Source of the DNA: Pinguiococcus pyrenoidosus
Taxonomy: Eukaryota > Sar > Pinguiophyceae > Pinguiochrysidales > Pinguiochrysidaceae
Direction of reading: 5' to 3'
DNA: 26,176 nucleotides
Assembly: GCA_019677205.1 (NCBI GenBank)
Contig: JAAMXY010000455.1
Coordinates: 1-26,176, forward strand
The notes beneath the pieces were generated by a model that did not search any database, was not told the origin of the DNA, and saw only the letters and a program-made list of their open reading frames with translations. Shown one piece after another: positions 1-10,813 of this stretch (positions are counted from its first letter, which is position 1; each line of letters opens with the position of its first letter). A program made the position numbers and the translations under genes.

Positions 1-3000
1 GCCTCGCTTCGACTCACAGTGGGCGCCGACGCGCAGCGGCCTTGTGAGTCGATCGAGGGCCTCCTCTTCTCGAAGCTTCTGCTTCTGCCACACTTCTTCG
101 CGCAGCTTCTGGTGCCTCTCCCGAATATCGGCCTCCTGGGCGGCCACCGCCTCGTCGCACATGTCGTCCTTGGCCTTCTTCTCCGCTTCCTCGCGGGTGA
201 GCGGCTCTCCCACTTCCACGTCGCCAGCCTTGGTTAGGTTGACCTCGATCTTGGACCTTTCCATGATCTGGTTCACAGCCTTCTGAAAGCGCTTCCTGCC
301 TTTCCCACTCCTGACCAGCCTTTTCACCTCGACGCCTGCTTGCTCTCGTAGGTGGGAAAGTTCCCGCTTTTCCGCGGCTTCGATGGTCGATAGCTCCTCC
401 GCCACCTCCTGCTTCGTTTGGCGCCGAGCATCTTCCGCCGCCCTCGCGACCTGCGTCTTACAGGACAGCCGTCCGTCGACAAAGAGCCTAAGCATCGACC
501 CATCGTAGGTAAGGGCGACATGGTACCACGTGTCAACAAGCGCCTCTGGCCCTTCGATGGCCACCTCGAAGCCGTCCACGTGGATGACGCCGGCCCACCG
601 ATTCAGTCGGCTGGCGACAATCGCATAGCGACCCGTCATCACGACGGTGCGATTCGTATCCTGCGCCCCGGCAACGGAAGCCCACAGCTCCGCCGAGAAG
701 CGAGAGGTGGCGCTGGAAGGTAGGAGCTTCGACGTGAACTTCATGTCAACGCGGGTTTTGGCCTCCGGGGTGAAGAGCACTGCGCGATTCAGGTCGTCGT
801 TTGCCACGGGACCCTTCATCTCAAACTTCAACCCCTTGCGAAAGTATCCGCACATGGCATCTCCACCGACGCCGAGGTTCAGAGCCACGCGAGATCCCCT
901 TCGCTCTCCGAGCTTCCAGTAGAGAAGCGGCTTCGCCCTCTGCACGACCACGCTGTAGGAGCCTCTTCGTATCGTATCCGCCTCGTGCGCCAGCAGCGCC
1001 GCGCGGGCAAACTCGTACAGTGGCACGTTGTGGCGCACGATCGGACGAACATAGCTGATGTGATCGACGCCGAACCTGAAGGACCTTGAATGATTCAAGA
1101 AGTCCGCCAACGTGTCGGTACCGAGAAAGATGCCCGTCTTGGCAACAAATCTATGCACGATGTACTCCGTCCAGGGCTCCATCTCGGCGCGAAAAGTCTC
1201 TCGCTCGGTAGGTGAGATCGCTCTGGGTCCAAAGCGCATGAGAATGCCGGCGAAGACGTCTTCCGTCCAAAACGCTTCCGCGTCCGCGTCGGCGCCGGTG
1301 ATGATGTTGAGGAAGGACACGAGAACGTGCTTGGCGTGGATCTCTTCCGCCGCACCGGCTACGCGGTGCGACTCGCGGAGGAATTGGCGGGCAAGATTCT
1401 TAAATACCCTCGCGCTCATCTCGGCTAGGAGCCAAGCTCGGAGAAAGCCACATCCGTCTCGGCGCTGAAGCTCTCCGACCATCACGGGAACCTGATTTCT
1501 CGAGAATCCCTCAAAGTGCGTCTCGAGAACGACGCTGAAGCCTCTGCCGTGCTCTTCCGGTCCGTCCGCTACCCGCGCCACTCGATGGACTTCGCCGCCG
1601 AGATCGATTTGCATACCGACGACCAAATCATCGCGTGCCTCGTCGGAGACAACCACCACGTCGTTCTTGTAGGTCACTTCGGCGCTAGCGCGCAAAGCAT
1701 GCCAGCAGTAGGATCGCAGCAGCCCCATGTGCCGCAGGTTGACGCCCGCACGGTGCAGAACGGCGCAGAGGTCCTTTTGCGACGCCGTCTTGGGGCTTTG
1801 ACCCTCAATGAAGTCCAGAAGGATTTCGCCGACGTTGATCAGATGTGGGCCCACCAGGTGGACCGTGGCGTCCTGGACGCCCTTCTGCTGCACCCGCCAG
1901 TCTGGGCAGTTCAGCGTGCACATGTGATCCGCGTCCGGCGACAACGGTTGCGCGGCGTGCTTCGCAACGAACTCGGGGCGCAGCCGCCGCCAGAAGATCG
2001 TGTGGCCACGAGGCGTCTTTCGCAAATGCGGCGTCGATGTCGCGCATTCCGCAGGCATCGCGTGACGGAAGTCGGTAGCCAGGTACGAGGTTTCGTCGTA
2101 TCGGGTCACTCGGATTCGCGAGCTGCACCACACCTGTACCGCGTTGAGGTCGCTGCTCCCCCGGACGCTGTGCTCGCTCAGGTTCAGCATCTCCGCCGCC
2201 TTTCGCAGCTTGTCGCTGACGTGGCGGTCACGTGATACGATGTGCGTCATGGCATCATCCGTCGGACCAAGGAGCTGCTCGGTCATGTCTCTCGCCACGA
2301 CGCCGACGTCGCTCAACTTGGCTCGGGCGAGAATTCGATAGCCACCAAGGTCGACGGTGAGTACCAAGGGGACCCTCAAGCCTTTGAGGTTGCACTTGAT
2401 GTACTCCATCGAGAACAGCCTCTCGTGGCTCGCCGCCTTCATGGCGAACTCGTCGGTTCCGTTGAAGATCCCGTCGTCATCGCGGGCGATCACATAGACG
2501 ATGTTGCGCACCTCGAAGGTCTCCGCCATCCCATCCCGCCCTCGGCCAGCTCTCTCGCGGCGCCCATGGACGCTTCGTTGGGCGACCGGCAGCAGCGTTC
2601 GAAGCTCGGACGGGAGATGCAACTCTTTCACAAGCGTGCGCGCCACCGCCGAGGCCTCGTTCATAAAGCTCTGGCATGCCGCGCAAATCTCGCGCATGGT
2701 CGCCTCGGCTTCGTGTGGCTCCTTGCTGGAACCGTAGAACGCCGCGGCTGCCCTCTCGTATCTACCGATCCAGTCGAGGCGGTCGTGGACCAGGGCATAT
2801 CTATCCTGCTCGCCTCGAAGGCTGCGCAGCTCCAGGTTGGTTGCCGTCGGGGGAAAACCCCTGGCCTCCTGTAGCTCCAGAAGGACGTTCTGCTGCCGAA
2901 GGCTTGTGACGTAGGATCTACCGGCGCGGCGCAGATTCTTCAAAGCTCTCTTGACTCCGTCTTCCGCTGCGTCAACGATCTTCTTCTGCGCCGCGGTAGC

Positions 3001-6000
3001 GTCCCGAGCGCTGACGAGGCTCGTCTTCAAAGCGGCAACGAAAGGATCCTCTACGCCTTCGTCGCTTGCGGCAGCACTCCGGACGCGCTTCTGGACGTCG
3101 TCTCTGGCCGCCTGCACGCCTCGGCTCCTCGTGGCCCGCAGCCCGAGCACGAAGGCGTGGTCGTACCTCTCACGCAGTTGGCGCACATGCGACCGAACTA
3201 CCCCGAAGTGCGCGTCGCTCCTGCCTATCGCGACGAAGAAGACGGCCAATCTTTCCGCCATGTTTCGGACTTCGAAGTGTGTCTCCAGGTCCTCCACCAG
3301 ATCGCTGGCGTCGCGGAAGCTCGATGCGTAGAGCGCCAGCAACTGCTTGGACGGCAGCTCCAACAGCAAGCCTTCCGTCTTAAGACGGGTCATGGTGTGA
3401 CCCAACGACTGCAATCGTGCTGAAAGCTCGCTCGTAGTGCTGCAGTCCATCTGGAGCCGGACCCTCACAATGACATCCTCGTCGGTTTCCCCCACGACGC
3501 GTGTCTCCGGCGGCCGCTGGCCTCGCACCAGCAGCGATTGGCGAATGGCACCAGCGTTCGGCACCAGATACCCGTCGCTGTCTACGAGGCTCAGAGCCCT
3601 ACTGTTCACCGCTTCAGGCATTTCGGGTGACCTTAGGACCTCCTCGTAGAACGGCGCTTGTGAAGGGGGCAGCGGGAGACCCATTCGAGAGGCAAGAATG
3701 TCATACGGCTCGTGGACGAAGGGCGTTGGAGGATCTTCGTCGTTGGCGAGGGACAAGCCTCGTGCCGTCTGGATCTCGCTGAATCGGGCAAGGATCTCTG
3801 CACTCTGTACCTTGACATCCTCCTCCATCAAGGCCTCAACGACCGCGGCACGGTCGAGGTGCCGCCCTGCGGCACGGAGCTTCCCTTGCCGCATGCGGAC
3901 GCGAGCATCCCACTTCATGCGCGCCACGCCACTCTGGGCGTCCAGAGTCTCGTACTGCTTGCGGATCTTCTTGCGCATATCTTCCAAGGCGAATGCCTTG
4001 GAGGCCTCGAACGCCTCGACCTTCGCATGCAAGGCTGCCCGGCGCCGCGACTTCCAGCCTCGAAAGAGACTCTGCAGCTTCGTGGCCGCGCGGAGCATGA
4101 CGCCTTGTCGGTACCAAGTGAGACTGCCCAAGTGCCCATGGTCAAGCACGACCACGTTGCCATGGCTTCGTTGCTGCGGCTTCGCGAGGAACCTTGTGTA
4201 GTCCGCCTTGCATGGGTCGCCTCTTCCTTGCCGCAAGGCGAGTTGGTGGACGCGTCGTTTCTGCGCCGGCGCCAGGGTCGCCCTTGCTCGGAGCAACTGA
4301 TGCATCACTTGGTACTTGGCATCGGAGCAAGAGATCATCCTCCTCGACAGTTGCGCGAGCGGCGCCATGCTTTGCCGTTCCAGGAGACTGCTAGTGGAGT
4401 TCATTCCACACGTGCGCACACCGAGCCACTTGCAGAGGGTCAAGTCGTGGCTGGATAGCCGCCGCAAGAGCCACTCGGAGAAGTCTGCCAAGGTCACATG
4501 GCCGCTGCGCAGGCCGACATCGAGCGAGAGGGCGCACAGCGCCGAATCGAGCCCCTCAGGCGTCAACGTCGCACACGTGATCCGGAGTTTCCGGGCGCTC
4601 GTCTCTGCGTCGGCAAGAAGTCGACGAAGCGTCGCGAAGTCCATGGCGAGCTCAGGAGGCGCGGCGTAGATTTGGAACAGTAGCTTCACCCTCCTCTTGC
4701 CCGGCATGTCCGCGAGGAGCAGAAGCGCAACCACGGCGTCGTCGACGAAGAAAGACGGCCCGGAGGTTGTGGTTGTGGCTTCGCCTGCTTCGTCAGACCG
4801 ACGCAGGCTCACGAGGCACCGGAAAAGTGGCAAGATCCTCTCTTCCTCGGTCTTGCGCAGCAGTGCATACTCGAGCAGCTCTTCTCGATTGCGGCAGACG
4901 TCGATCGCCTTGTTGATGGCGGCCTCCGCCTCCTTCACCTTGGTCTCCAGCCGCAGCAGCATCGGACGGCCCTCGGAAGCGGCGTCCATGGAAGTCAAGT
5001 TGCTGCGGAAGAGGTTCAGGGCCTTGCGGTGCCCAGGCAGCTCGTTTGTTGCTTCCTTCAAGTCGGCTATCGCCTCGGACAGCTTGGAGCGTGCAAGGAT
5101 CTCCAGGTGAGTGCCGACGGGTCTCTCGGCGCGCTGCGTCGCAGCGAGGAGGTCGGCCTCGACTCGCAATAGCTCCATTTTCCCTTCCTCCTCTTGGCTC
5201 CTCCTAAAGTTGGAGACTTTCATGTCTCGAACCTCCTTCTCGTGGGCCTTCTGGACGCTCGCGTATTCATGCTGCCACTCGCTCAGGAACTGTTCAAGCT
5301 CCACGCCGGAGTATACCTTTGAGCTGGTGTCCTTCTCTTTCTCGAGCATTCGCAGAGCATCCCGAAACTCTTTCTCCGACTGCATCAACAGCCCTTCGCG
5401 TGCCTTCTTGCGGTCAGCCACGGCTTTCGCTAGCTTCTGCTGCTTCCAAGCCAGCGCGGAGCTCTCTTGCTGGAGAATCGATACGATGCTTTCCTCCTCA
5501 CCCTCGGTGCCCTTGGTAGCGCCCATAACGTCGTTGATCTGGCTCCTCGAGAACGCGTAGCCCCAGAAGATGGGGGAAACAATCTCCGGATCGATTTCTG
5601 CTGGGACGTCTGAGTAGAGCGAGAAGAGGAAAGAGAGCAAGAGAGAGAGAGAGAGAGCAAGGGAGAGAGAGAGAGAGAGGGGCGAAGTGAGAGGTGACAC
5701 ACTTCGGGAACTGCAGCGTCGTGCCGCTCACCACTGGACTATCTACACTAAGTGGGCCGGCCGGACGACCTCTGACATGCTTTTCTCACCTTCTTCTCCG
5801 CCAGCGCTTGACTCGTCGTCGCTTGATCCTCCTGACTGCTGGCTGTCGGCATCGGAAGCTTCGTCATCTGTGTAGTATGGCGGGCGACGCTCGTCGTTGC
5901 CGCCTCGTTGCTCCTCCGTTTCCAGGTCGTCAGCCTCTTGCGAAGCGTCTCTCACATATTTTGGCCCGGCCCCTTCAGCGCCCTGCGCTCCGCTCTGTCG

Positions 6001-6417
6001 CTGATCTTCGCTGCCGCTGGCTTCCAGCTGCCTCTTCCCCCTGCTCATCTCTTCTCGCACCAGAGCTGCTTGAGCAAGCAGGTCACTCGCCTCGACCGGC
6101 ACCAAAGAGTACCCTGAAGTTGCGGGGTGATGTGCGGCCTTCTGCCCTTCGCGCTCCCGAATCTCTCTAGCACGCGTGACCGAGCGGCACAGTCGATAGA
6201 ACGTAGGCCAGCTGGCTTGGATTCTGACTTCGGCCGCATTCGGTCGGGTTTTGTCACCCTTGGTGGAGGAAGCTGACGCTTCGCGAAGGTTGCTACGGAA
6301 GTCCGCGACATCTTCAGCATTCCACCGACGGAAGAAGGCGAATTCTCTCTGGGCGGCCTCGAGCAGCGCATTGGAAACCTCCTCGTTGATGGAGAAGACG
6401 GAGGCGTTCAATCCCAT
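1..6417 (-). CDS. Giant coiled-coil / IQ / CLU-like / LamG multidomain protein (C-terminus beyond left edge)
   Basis: The coding region is complement(join(<1..5609, 5790..6417)). The second exon is one open frame of 5.6 kb that runs off the window, so at least 2,079 residues are visible. Domains in order: an N-terminal region of unknown type with an acidic Ser-rich stretch (about 150-209); a charged coiled coil (about 240-420); an IQ motif (KLQSLFRGWKSRR, about 720); a CLU-like region (about 1240-1600) with GGYRILARA (1298), LRPEFV (1419) and GVNLRHMGLLR (1498), the landmarks of clustered-mitochondria proteins; a LamG/concanavalin-like jellyroll (about 1817-1930) containing WYHVALTYDGS; and another coiled coil to the edge. 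CLU proteins elsewhere bind mRNAs for mitochondrial proteins and affect mitochondrial distribution; using that role here is inference. The 180-bp phase-1 intron (5610..5789) restores the frame exactly. The chosen ATG at 6417 is the first in frame after a stop. It is preceded by two tiny upstream ORFs (from 6451 and 6428), so the start is uncertain. Confidence 0.8.
5610..5789 (-). other. Intron of the CLU/LamG gene with a long CT-repeat polypyrimidine tract
   Basis: The donor on the minus strand is G|GTGAGA at 5789 and the acceptor is CTCAG|AC at 5610. Removing 180 bp joins a phase-1 exon end to a continuation beginning DVPAEIDPEIVSP. About 65 bases just upstream of the acceptor (5615..5681) are almost pure pyrimidine on the transcribed strand and include two (CT)n runs. 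The microsatellite therefore sits where the polypyrimidine tract is needed. Confidence 0.85.
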
Positions 6418-7426
6418 CACGCTTTCATGGCCGCTGTTAGCCACCTTCCATGCCCCGACCTACGCTCTCCCCACAGCCCGAGATGTCCTGGACGCTTTGG
6501 TGCACAATCAGGGAACACATTGGGCGTTCGAGCTCGGGGATACTGCAATGCGGCGCTCCCATGGGACTGCGGCTTTGGACTTGAGACTGGAGATGTGGTG
6601 GAGGACCCTGGAGTACACGGTGGGTACTCCCATAGAAAGGTACTAAGGGAAAGTTCAGTATGGTTAGCGCGATAACAGAGGTACAAGGGGTATTGGTTGT
6701 GGGAAATTCCCGGGGAGGCTTCCCGCCTTCCCGTTTGAATCTGAGGTGACTCGATGGGGAGCTGAAAGCGAAGATTGTGCAAGCGCAGTGGACGTAAGTA
6801 ACATACGTCTACTCCAAATCGACTCCAAAAATCGTGACAATGCCACAGCGGTGTGACAGCGGCCGCCCAACGCTCAGTCTGCGAACAGCAAGTCGTCTCA
6901 AGCACGCAAAGACACATTGAGCTCACGTGCCGTCAACGTCATCGGGTTGTGCACTCACGTTGAGGGTGGGTCGATGGGTCGATGGTTGGATGGGTCGATG
7001 GGTCGATGGTTGGTGGGTCGATGGTCGACAGCAACACTGCTCCAAACAGTGCGCCACAGTAAAACCCTACAGTTGGACGCAAGCAGGACTTCGGGAAGCG
7101 TCCGCGAGGGCCGCTGAGGATGCTCATTGGTGGAAGCGGCGCCAGCCATGCCAATGGCGCCAAGGCGATGCCGCCAGACGCGACCCCGATTCGCCAAAGT
7201 AGCCGATTCAAATATGTCAGGTGCTAATCCCTCGCATTCACGCGCGACATTTGTCGTTGCTGTTTCTGCTTTTGTGGTTTACCCCAGCAAGCAGTCCCGC
7301 TGTAGGACGCCGCCCCGCGGGTGTTCCAAATCCTATTTGGCGCCAAAACGACAAGCAAAAACCCCACAGAAAACTGCCCAACGCCGGCGTTCAGACGCTT
7401 CGGAAGCGCCGCACTGCGCGAGTCCG
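6418..7426. promoter_or_regulatory. Divergent intergenic region between the CLU/LamG gene and the myosin gene
   Basis: About 1 kb separates the inferred starts of two oppositely oriented genes, so it should hold both 5' UTRs and promoters. The plus-strand frame of the myosin stays open back to about 7127, but that stretch has no recognisable motor sequence and its composition differs from the motor, so I treat it as untranslated leader. Short open frames at 6427-6926 on both strands resemble nothing I recognise. A GGGTCGAT minisatellite lies inside (6968..7028). No TATA box is convincing. Confidence 0.5.
6968..7028. repeat. GGGTCGAT minisatellite with a 24-bp higher-order period
   Basis: Eight-base units GGGTCGAT are arranged as two perfect copies followed by a GGTTGGAT variant. 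The 24-base block then recurs in slightly shortened form and ends in a partial copy. About 7.5 units are present, inside the divergent region 400 bp upstream of the myosin start. Confidence 0.9.
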
Positions 7427-10400
7427 ATGGCGCTCAACGCAGAGCAGCGCCGCGCGTTCGAGCGCGAGCGCGCGGCGGGCAGCGCGGACGACCTGGTGTT
7501 TCTAGGCAGCGACGCCCTGTCCCACGACGGAGTCACCGAGTGCTTGGGCGAGCGCTACGACCGCGGCAACATCTACACGTTCATCGGGCCGGATGTGCTG
7601 GTGGCGGTGAACCCGTACAAGACGCTGCAGAAGGCCGGCCTGTCCATCTACGACCTGTGCGTGGCCAAGTACTACCTGAGCAGCGATCCCGTGGAGGTGG
7701 CGCCGCACAGCTACGCGGTGGCGGCCAATGCCTTCCGAGACCTACTCGAGAGTGGCGTGCCCCAGTGCATCCTCGTCACGGGCGAGAGCGGCGCGGGCAA
7801 GACCGAGACGGCCAAGCAGCTCATGCGCCTGCTGACCTTCGCGAGCGTGAGCCGCGACTACTCCGGCAAGAGCAACGGGCTGCTGGACGGTGGGGCCAAC
7901 CTCAGCGCCGCCGCCCAGGACGTACGCAGGCGCCTGCTGGAGAGCAACCCCGTGCTGGAGGCCTTTGGCAACGCGCAGACCGAGCGCAATGACAACTCGT
8001 CGCGCTTCGGCAAGTACATGAAGCTGCAGGTGGACTTCACGGGCGAGGTGGTGGGCGGCCAGATCAACTCGTTCCTGCTGGAGAAGACGCGCGTGACGGA
8101 CTTCAACCCCCGGGAACGGGCCTTCCACGTCTTCCACATGCTGCTGTCGTCGGCACGGAAGGGGACCCTGGCTAGCGACCTGGGCCTGGCTGAGCTGCCG
8201 AGCTACCTTTCCGACCTGACCGACCCGGCGCTCCGCTTCGCATACTGCGAGGACCAGGCGGCGGAGTCCACGGCGGCGGCGGAGTCCACGGCGGCGGCGG
8301 AGTCGGCGGCGGCGGAGAAGAGCGAGGACGATCGACTGCCGTCGCTGGTGAACTCGATGAAGCAGTGCGAATTCACGGACGCCGAGCTCATGGACATCTG
8401 GCGCCTCCTCGTGGGCATCCTCCACCTCGGCAACGTCCGCTTCGAGGACAAGGAGTTTGGCAACTCTGGGCCGACCGCGGTGCTCGAGGAGGAAGGCGCT
8501 CTTCGCAGAGCTGCTGCCGCCTTTGGCATCCCTTCGCAGCACTTGCAGGGCGCCTTGACGGCCCACATCCTGCAGGGCAAGACGAAGGCGCGCAACTCGG
8601 TGACGGTCGTGAGGCACGATGCCGCAGAGGCCATTCGCACGCGCGACTCCCTCGCCCGCGAGCTGTACAAGCGCCTCTTTGAGTGGCTCATCGAGCGGAT
8701 CAATGCCTCCATCGACGCCCGGCCCGAGGCGGCGAACGCGGCGCGCTTCTCCCGACTCTGGACCAGTGGCTTGTACATCGGCATCCTCGACGTGTACGGC
8801 TTCGAGATTTTTGAGGACAACAGTTTCGAGCAGTTCTGCATCAACTACACCAACGAAGTGCTGCAGCAGCTGTTCATCTCGGCGACCTTGAAGTCCGAGC
8901 AGGACGACTACCGGCAAGAAGGAATCGACTGGATTGAGGTGGACTACTTTGACAACAAGGACGTCGTGAAGCTCATCGACGGCCGAGGCGGCATCCTTGG
9001 TCTGCTTGACGAAGTGGCGACCTTCAGGGACGCTTCCACTGAGAAGCTCATGAACAGCTTCGGCCGCAGCCTGGCGGACAACCCCTTCTTCAAGCTGGGC
9101 GCCGACAACGACGTTCCGTACGACGCGAAGGAGCGCCGGACCAGCAGCATCGGGACCCGCTTGTCGCACGGAGTGCTCAAGGCCATCGGGCTGAGCTCCG
9201 AGGCCGACGAGCCTCACGGTTCTGGCAAGAATGCCTTGGTGCCGCGTCCCCTCTGCGACGAGGACAAGCTGTTCTCCGTCGTCCACTACGCGGGCAAGGT
9301 GACGTACACGTCCACAAACTTCATCGAGAAGAATGCGGACTCGTTCTACAGCAGCTTGAAGCAGTCGATGGCGGTCTCCGAAGTGGAGACGCTGGCCAGC
9401 CTCTTCAAGGAGGCCCAAGAGTCCGGCCGGAAGCCTCCGTCGATGGGCACGCAGTTCAAGCAGCAGGTCGCGACGCTGCAACGTGAGCTGCAGGCGTCGC
9501 ATCCGCGGTACATCCGCTGCATCAAGCCGAACGAAACCAAGTCGGCGATGATCTTCGACTCGGAGCGGGTCGTGCATCAGTGCCAGTACCTGGGCCTCCT
9601 GGAGAACGTGCGCGTCCGCCGAGCGGGCTACTGCTATCGCGCCAGCTATGACGCGTTCTTGCGGCGCTACTTCTGCATCTCGATGGACGCGCGCCCCTAC
9701 CGCGTCGGCCTGGACGCTTTCCGCCCAGGCAACGCGGATCTCTCCCGGGAAGTCGCCGACAAGCTCATGAGCTCCGGCAAGCCACGCATCCTGAACGGAT
9801 CGGCCCCGCTGGGGGCGCTCACGTATACGCAGGGCGAGGCCTATGACTTGGGACGGACGAAGATCTTCATCAAGCATCCCGAGACCATCTTTGCCCTCGA
9901 GGCCATCCGGCGGACGCAGCTGTTCTACATCGTCATTCCCATCCAGAAGGCGGCGCGGCAGCTGATCAAGCGGCGGCGAGCGGCGATCAAGGTGCAGAGC
10001 GTCATCCGGGGCTTCAACGACCGCATGTCCGTGAGGGCCATGCGGAGGCGATTCCACAACAGGCCGCCCCGGTACTACGCGGGACGGATCCAACGCGTGT
10101 GGCGCGGCCACAAGTCCCGGAGCTCCCTGCCACCTGAGATTGCCGAGAAGTGCTGGCTCCTCGCGACGGCGCAGCAGCGTCGGTATGCGGCCAGCGTACG
10201 CCTGAACGCCATCTTCAGGCGCCACCTCGCCAAGCTGTACCGCGAGAAGCGCCACAAGGCCACCTTCACGTTGACGATTGCTTTCCGCCAGATCGTCGCA
10301 CGGTTGCGGGCCATCAGGAAAGCTCAGGAGGAGGAGAACCGAATCGTCCTGGCATTCAAGCGTGGCATCCCCGTGCGGAGGTGCAGAAAGGGAGGCGTGT

Positions 10401-10813
10401 TCTCCAAGAAGGGCCAGCTGGTGGAATGCAGCCTGTTCCTCGAGTCGGAACCGTGGAAGATCAAGTGGGATCCCTCGAGCGGAGGCTCCTCCCGTGGCAA
10501 GTTGGGCGTCCCGCTGCAGCTTCTGGCCCGTGTCGAGCGCGGCAGAGCCACCGAGCAGGCTGAGTGCAACATCAGCAGAGACCTCGAGGGGCGCACCCTG
10601 TCCCTCGTCGCCGATCCCCATCCACACGCGAAGGCGGCCACGCGCCTGCAGGAGGACGAGTCATTTGACTTCGTCGTTGAGAGCGAGGTGCTCCGCAACC
10701 AGATCACGCGCGTGCTGCTTCGCCTGATGGCGAAGAGCCGCAGCCGCGGAGAAGTGAGTGGCAACTGGGTCGAGAGGAAGCCCAGGGTTGCCGCTAGGGT
10801 CTTGCTTTCGTAG
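7427..10813 (+). CDS. Unconventional myosin heavy chain with IQ neck and PH-like tail
   Basis: This is an actin-based ATP-driven motor. From the ATG at 7427 it is 1,128 aa if read to the TAG at 10811. The motor domain spans about residues 15-790: P-loop GESGAGKT (119-126), switch I NDNSSRFGKYM, switch II/relay LDVYGFEIF (454-462), and actin-binding-region RCIKPNE (697-703). The TEDS-rule position, 16 residues before the DSLAR motif, is Ser391, so heavy-chain phosphorylation control is predicted. An Ala/Glu/Ser/Thr repeat insert interrupts a surface loop (278-297). The neck carries about three IQ-like motifs (IKVQSVIRGF, GRIQRVWRGH and a weaker one). The tail from about residue 990 shows a PH-like pattern, with an alternating beta-rich region ending in a helix. 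No coiled coil, MyTH4, FERM or dilute domain is seen, so it is probably single-headed. I cannot assign a class. A GTGAGT donor at 10754 and a TTTCGTAG acceptor ending at 10813 suggest the real end is join(7427..10753, 10814..10861), ending EEFPLRIPTG. Confidence 0.9.
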   Translation: MALNAEQRRAFERERAAGSADDLVFLGSDALSHDGVTECLGERYDRGNIYTFIGPDVLVAVNPYKTLQKAGLSIYDLCVAKYYLSSDPVEVAPHSYAVAANAFRDLLESGVPQCILVTGESGAGKTETAKQLMRLLTFASVSRDYSGKSNGLLDGGANLSAAAQDVRRRLLESNPVLEAFGNAQTERNDNSSRFGKYMKLQVDFTGEVVGGQINSFLLEKTRVTDFNPRERAFHVFHMLLSSARKGTLASDLGLAELPSYLSDLTDPALRFAYCEDQAAESTAAAESTAAAESAAAEKSEDDRLPSLVNSMKQCEFTDAELMDIWRLLVGILHLGNVRFEDKEFGNSGPTAVLEEEGALRRAAAAFGIPSQHLQGALTAHILQGKTKARNSVTVVRHDAAEAIRTRDSLARELYKRLFEWLIERINASIDARPEAANAARFSRLWTSGLYIGILDVYGFEIFEDNSFEQFCINYTNEVLQQLFISATLKSEQDDYRQEGIDWIEVDYFDNKDVVKLIDGRGGILGLLDEVATFRDASTEKLMNSFGRSLADNPFFKLGADNDVPYDAKERRTSSIGTRLSHGVLKAIGLSSEADEPHGSGKNALVPRPLCDEDKLFSVVHYAGKVTYTSTNFIEKNADSFYSSLKQSMAVSEVETLASLFKEAQESGRKPPSMGTQFKQQVATLQRELQASHPRYIRCIKPNETKSAMIFDSERVVHQCQYLGLLENVRVRRAGYCYRASYDAFLRRYFCISMDARPYRVGLDAFRPGNADLSREVADKLMSSGKPRILNGSAPLGALTYTQGEAYDLGRTKIFIKHPETIFALEAIRRTQLFYIVIPIQKAARQLIKRRRAAIKVQSVIRGFNDRMSVRAMRRRFHNRPPRYYAGRIQRVWRGHKSRSSLPPEIAEKCWLLATAQQRRYAASVRLNAIFRRHLAKLYREKRHKATFTLTIAFRQIVARLRAIRKAQEEENRIVLAFKRGIPVRRCRKGGVFSKKGQLVECSLFLESEPWKIKWDPSSGGSSRGKLGVPLQLLARVERGRATEQAECNISRDLEGRTLSLVADPHPHAKAATRLQEDESFDFVVESEVLRNQITRVLLRLMAKSRSRGEVSGNWVERKPRVAARVLLS
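8258..8317 (+). repeat. In-frame 18-bp repeat in the myosin motor domain
   Basis: Three tandem 18-base units (GCG-GCG-GCG-GAG-TCC-ACG and a variant) encode repeated AAAEST/AAAESA in an upper-50-kDa surface loop, at about residues 278-297. Myosins usually have a short link here. The repeat is in frame and leaves the flanking motor sequence intact, so it is a low-complexity loop expansion. Confidence 0.9.

Noticed and set aside
6417-6926. 169-codon minus-strand frame upstream of the CLU/LamG gene
   Set aside because: It overlaps the proposed start in another frame, shows no family features, and cannot be joined to exon 1 by a convincing splice site.
7127-7426. Upstream in-frame extension of the myosin
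   Set aside because: Open but begins at a non-ATG codon. It has no motor-like sequence, while the ATG at 7427 sits at the usual N-terminus of such motors.
7742-10627. 961-codon open frame on the minus strand opposite the myosin
   Set aside because: It lies entirely antisense to a conserved motor gene. GC-rich third positions remove stops on the opposite strand, and its translation matches no family.
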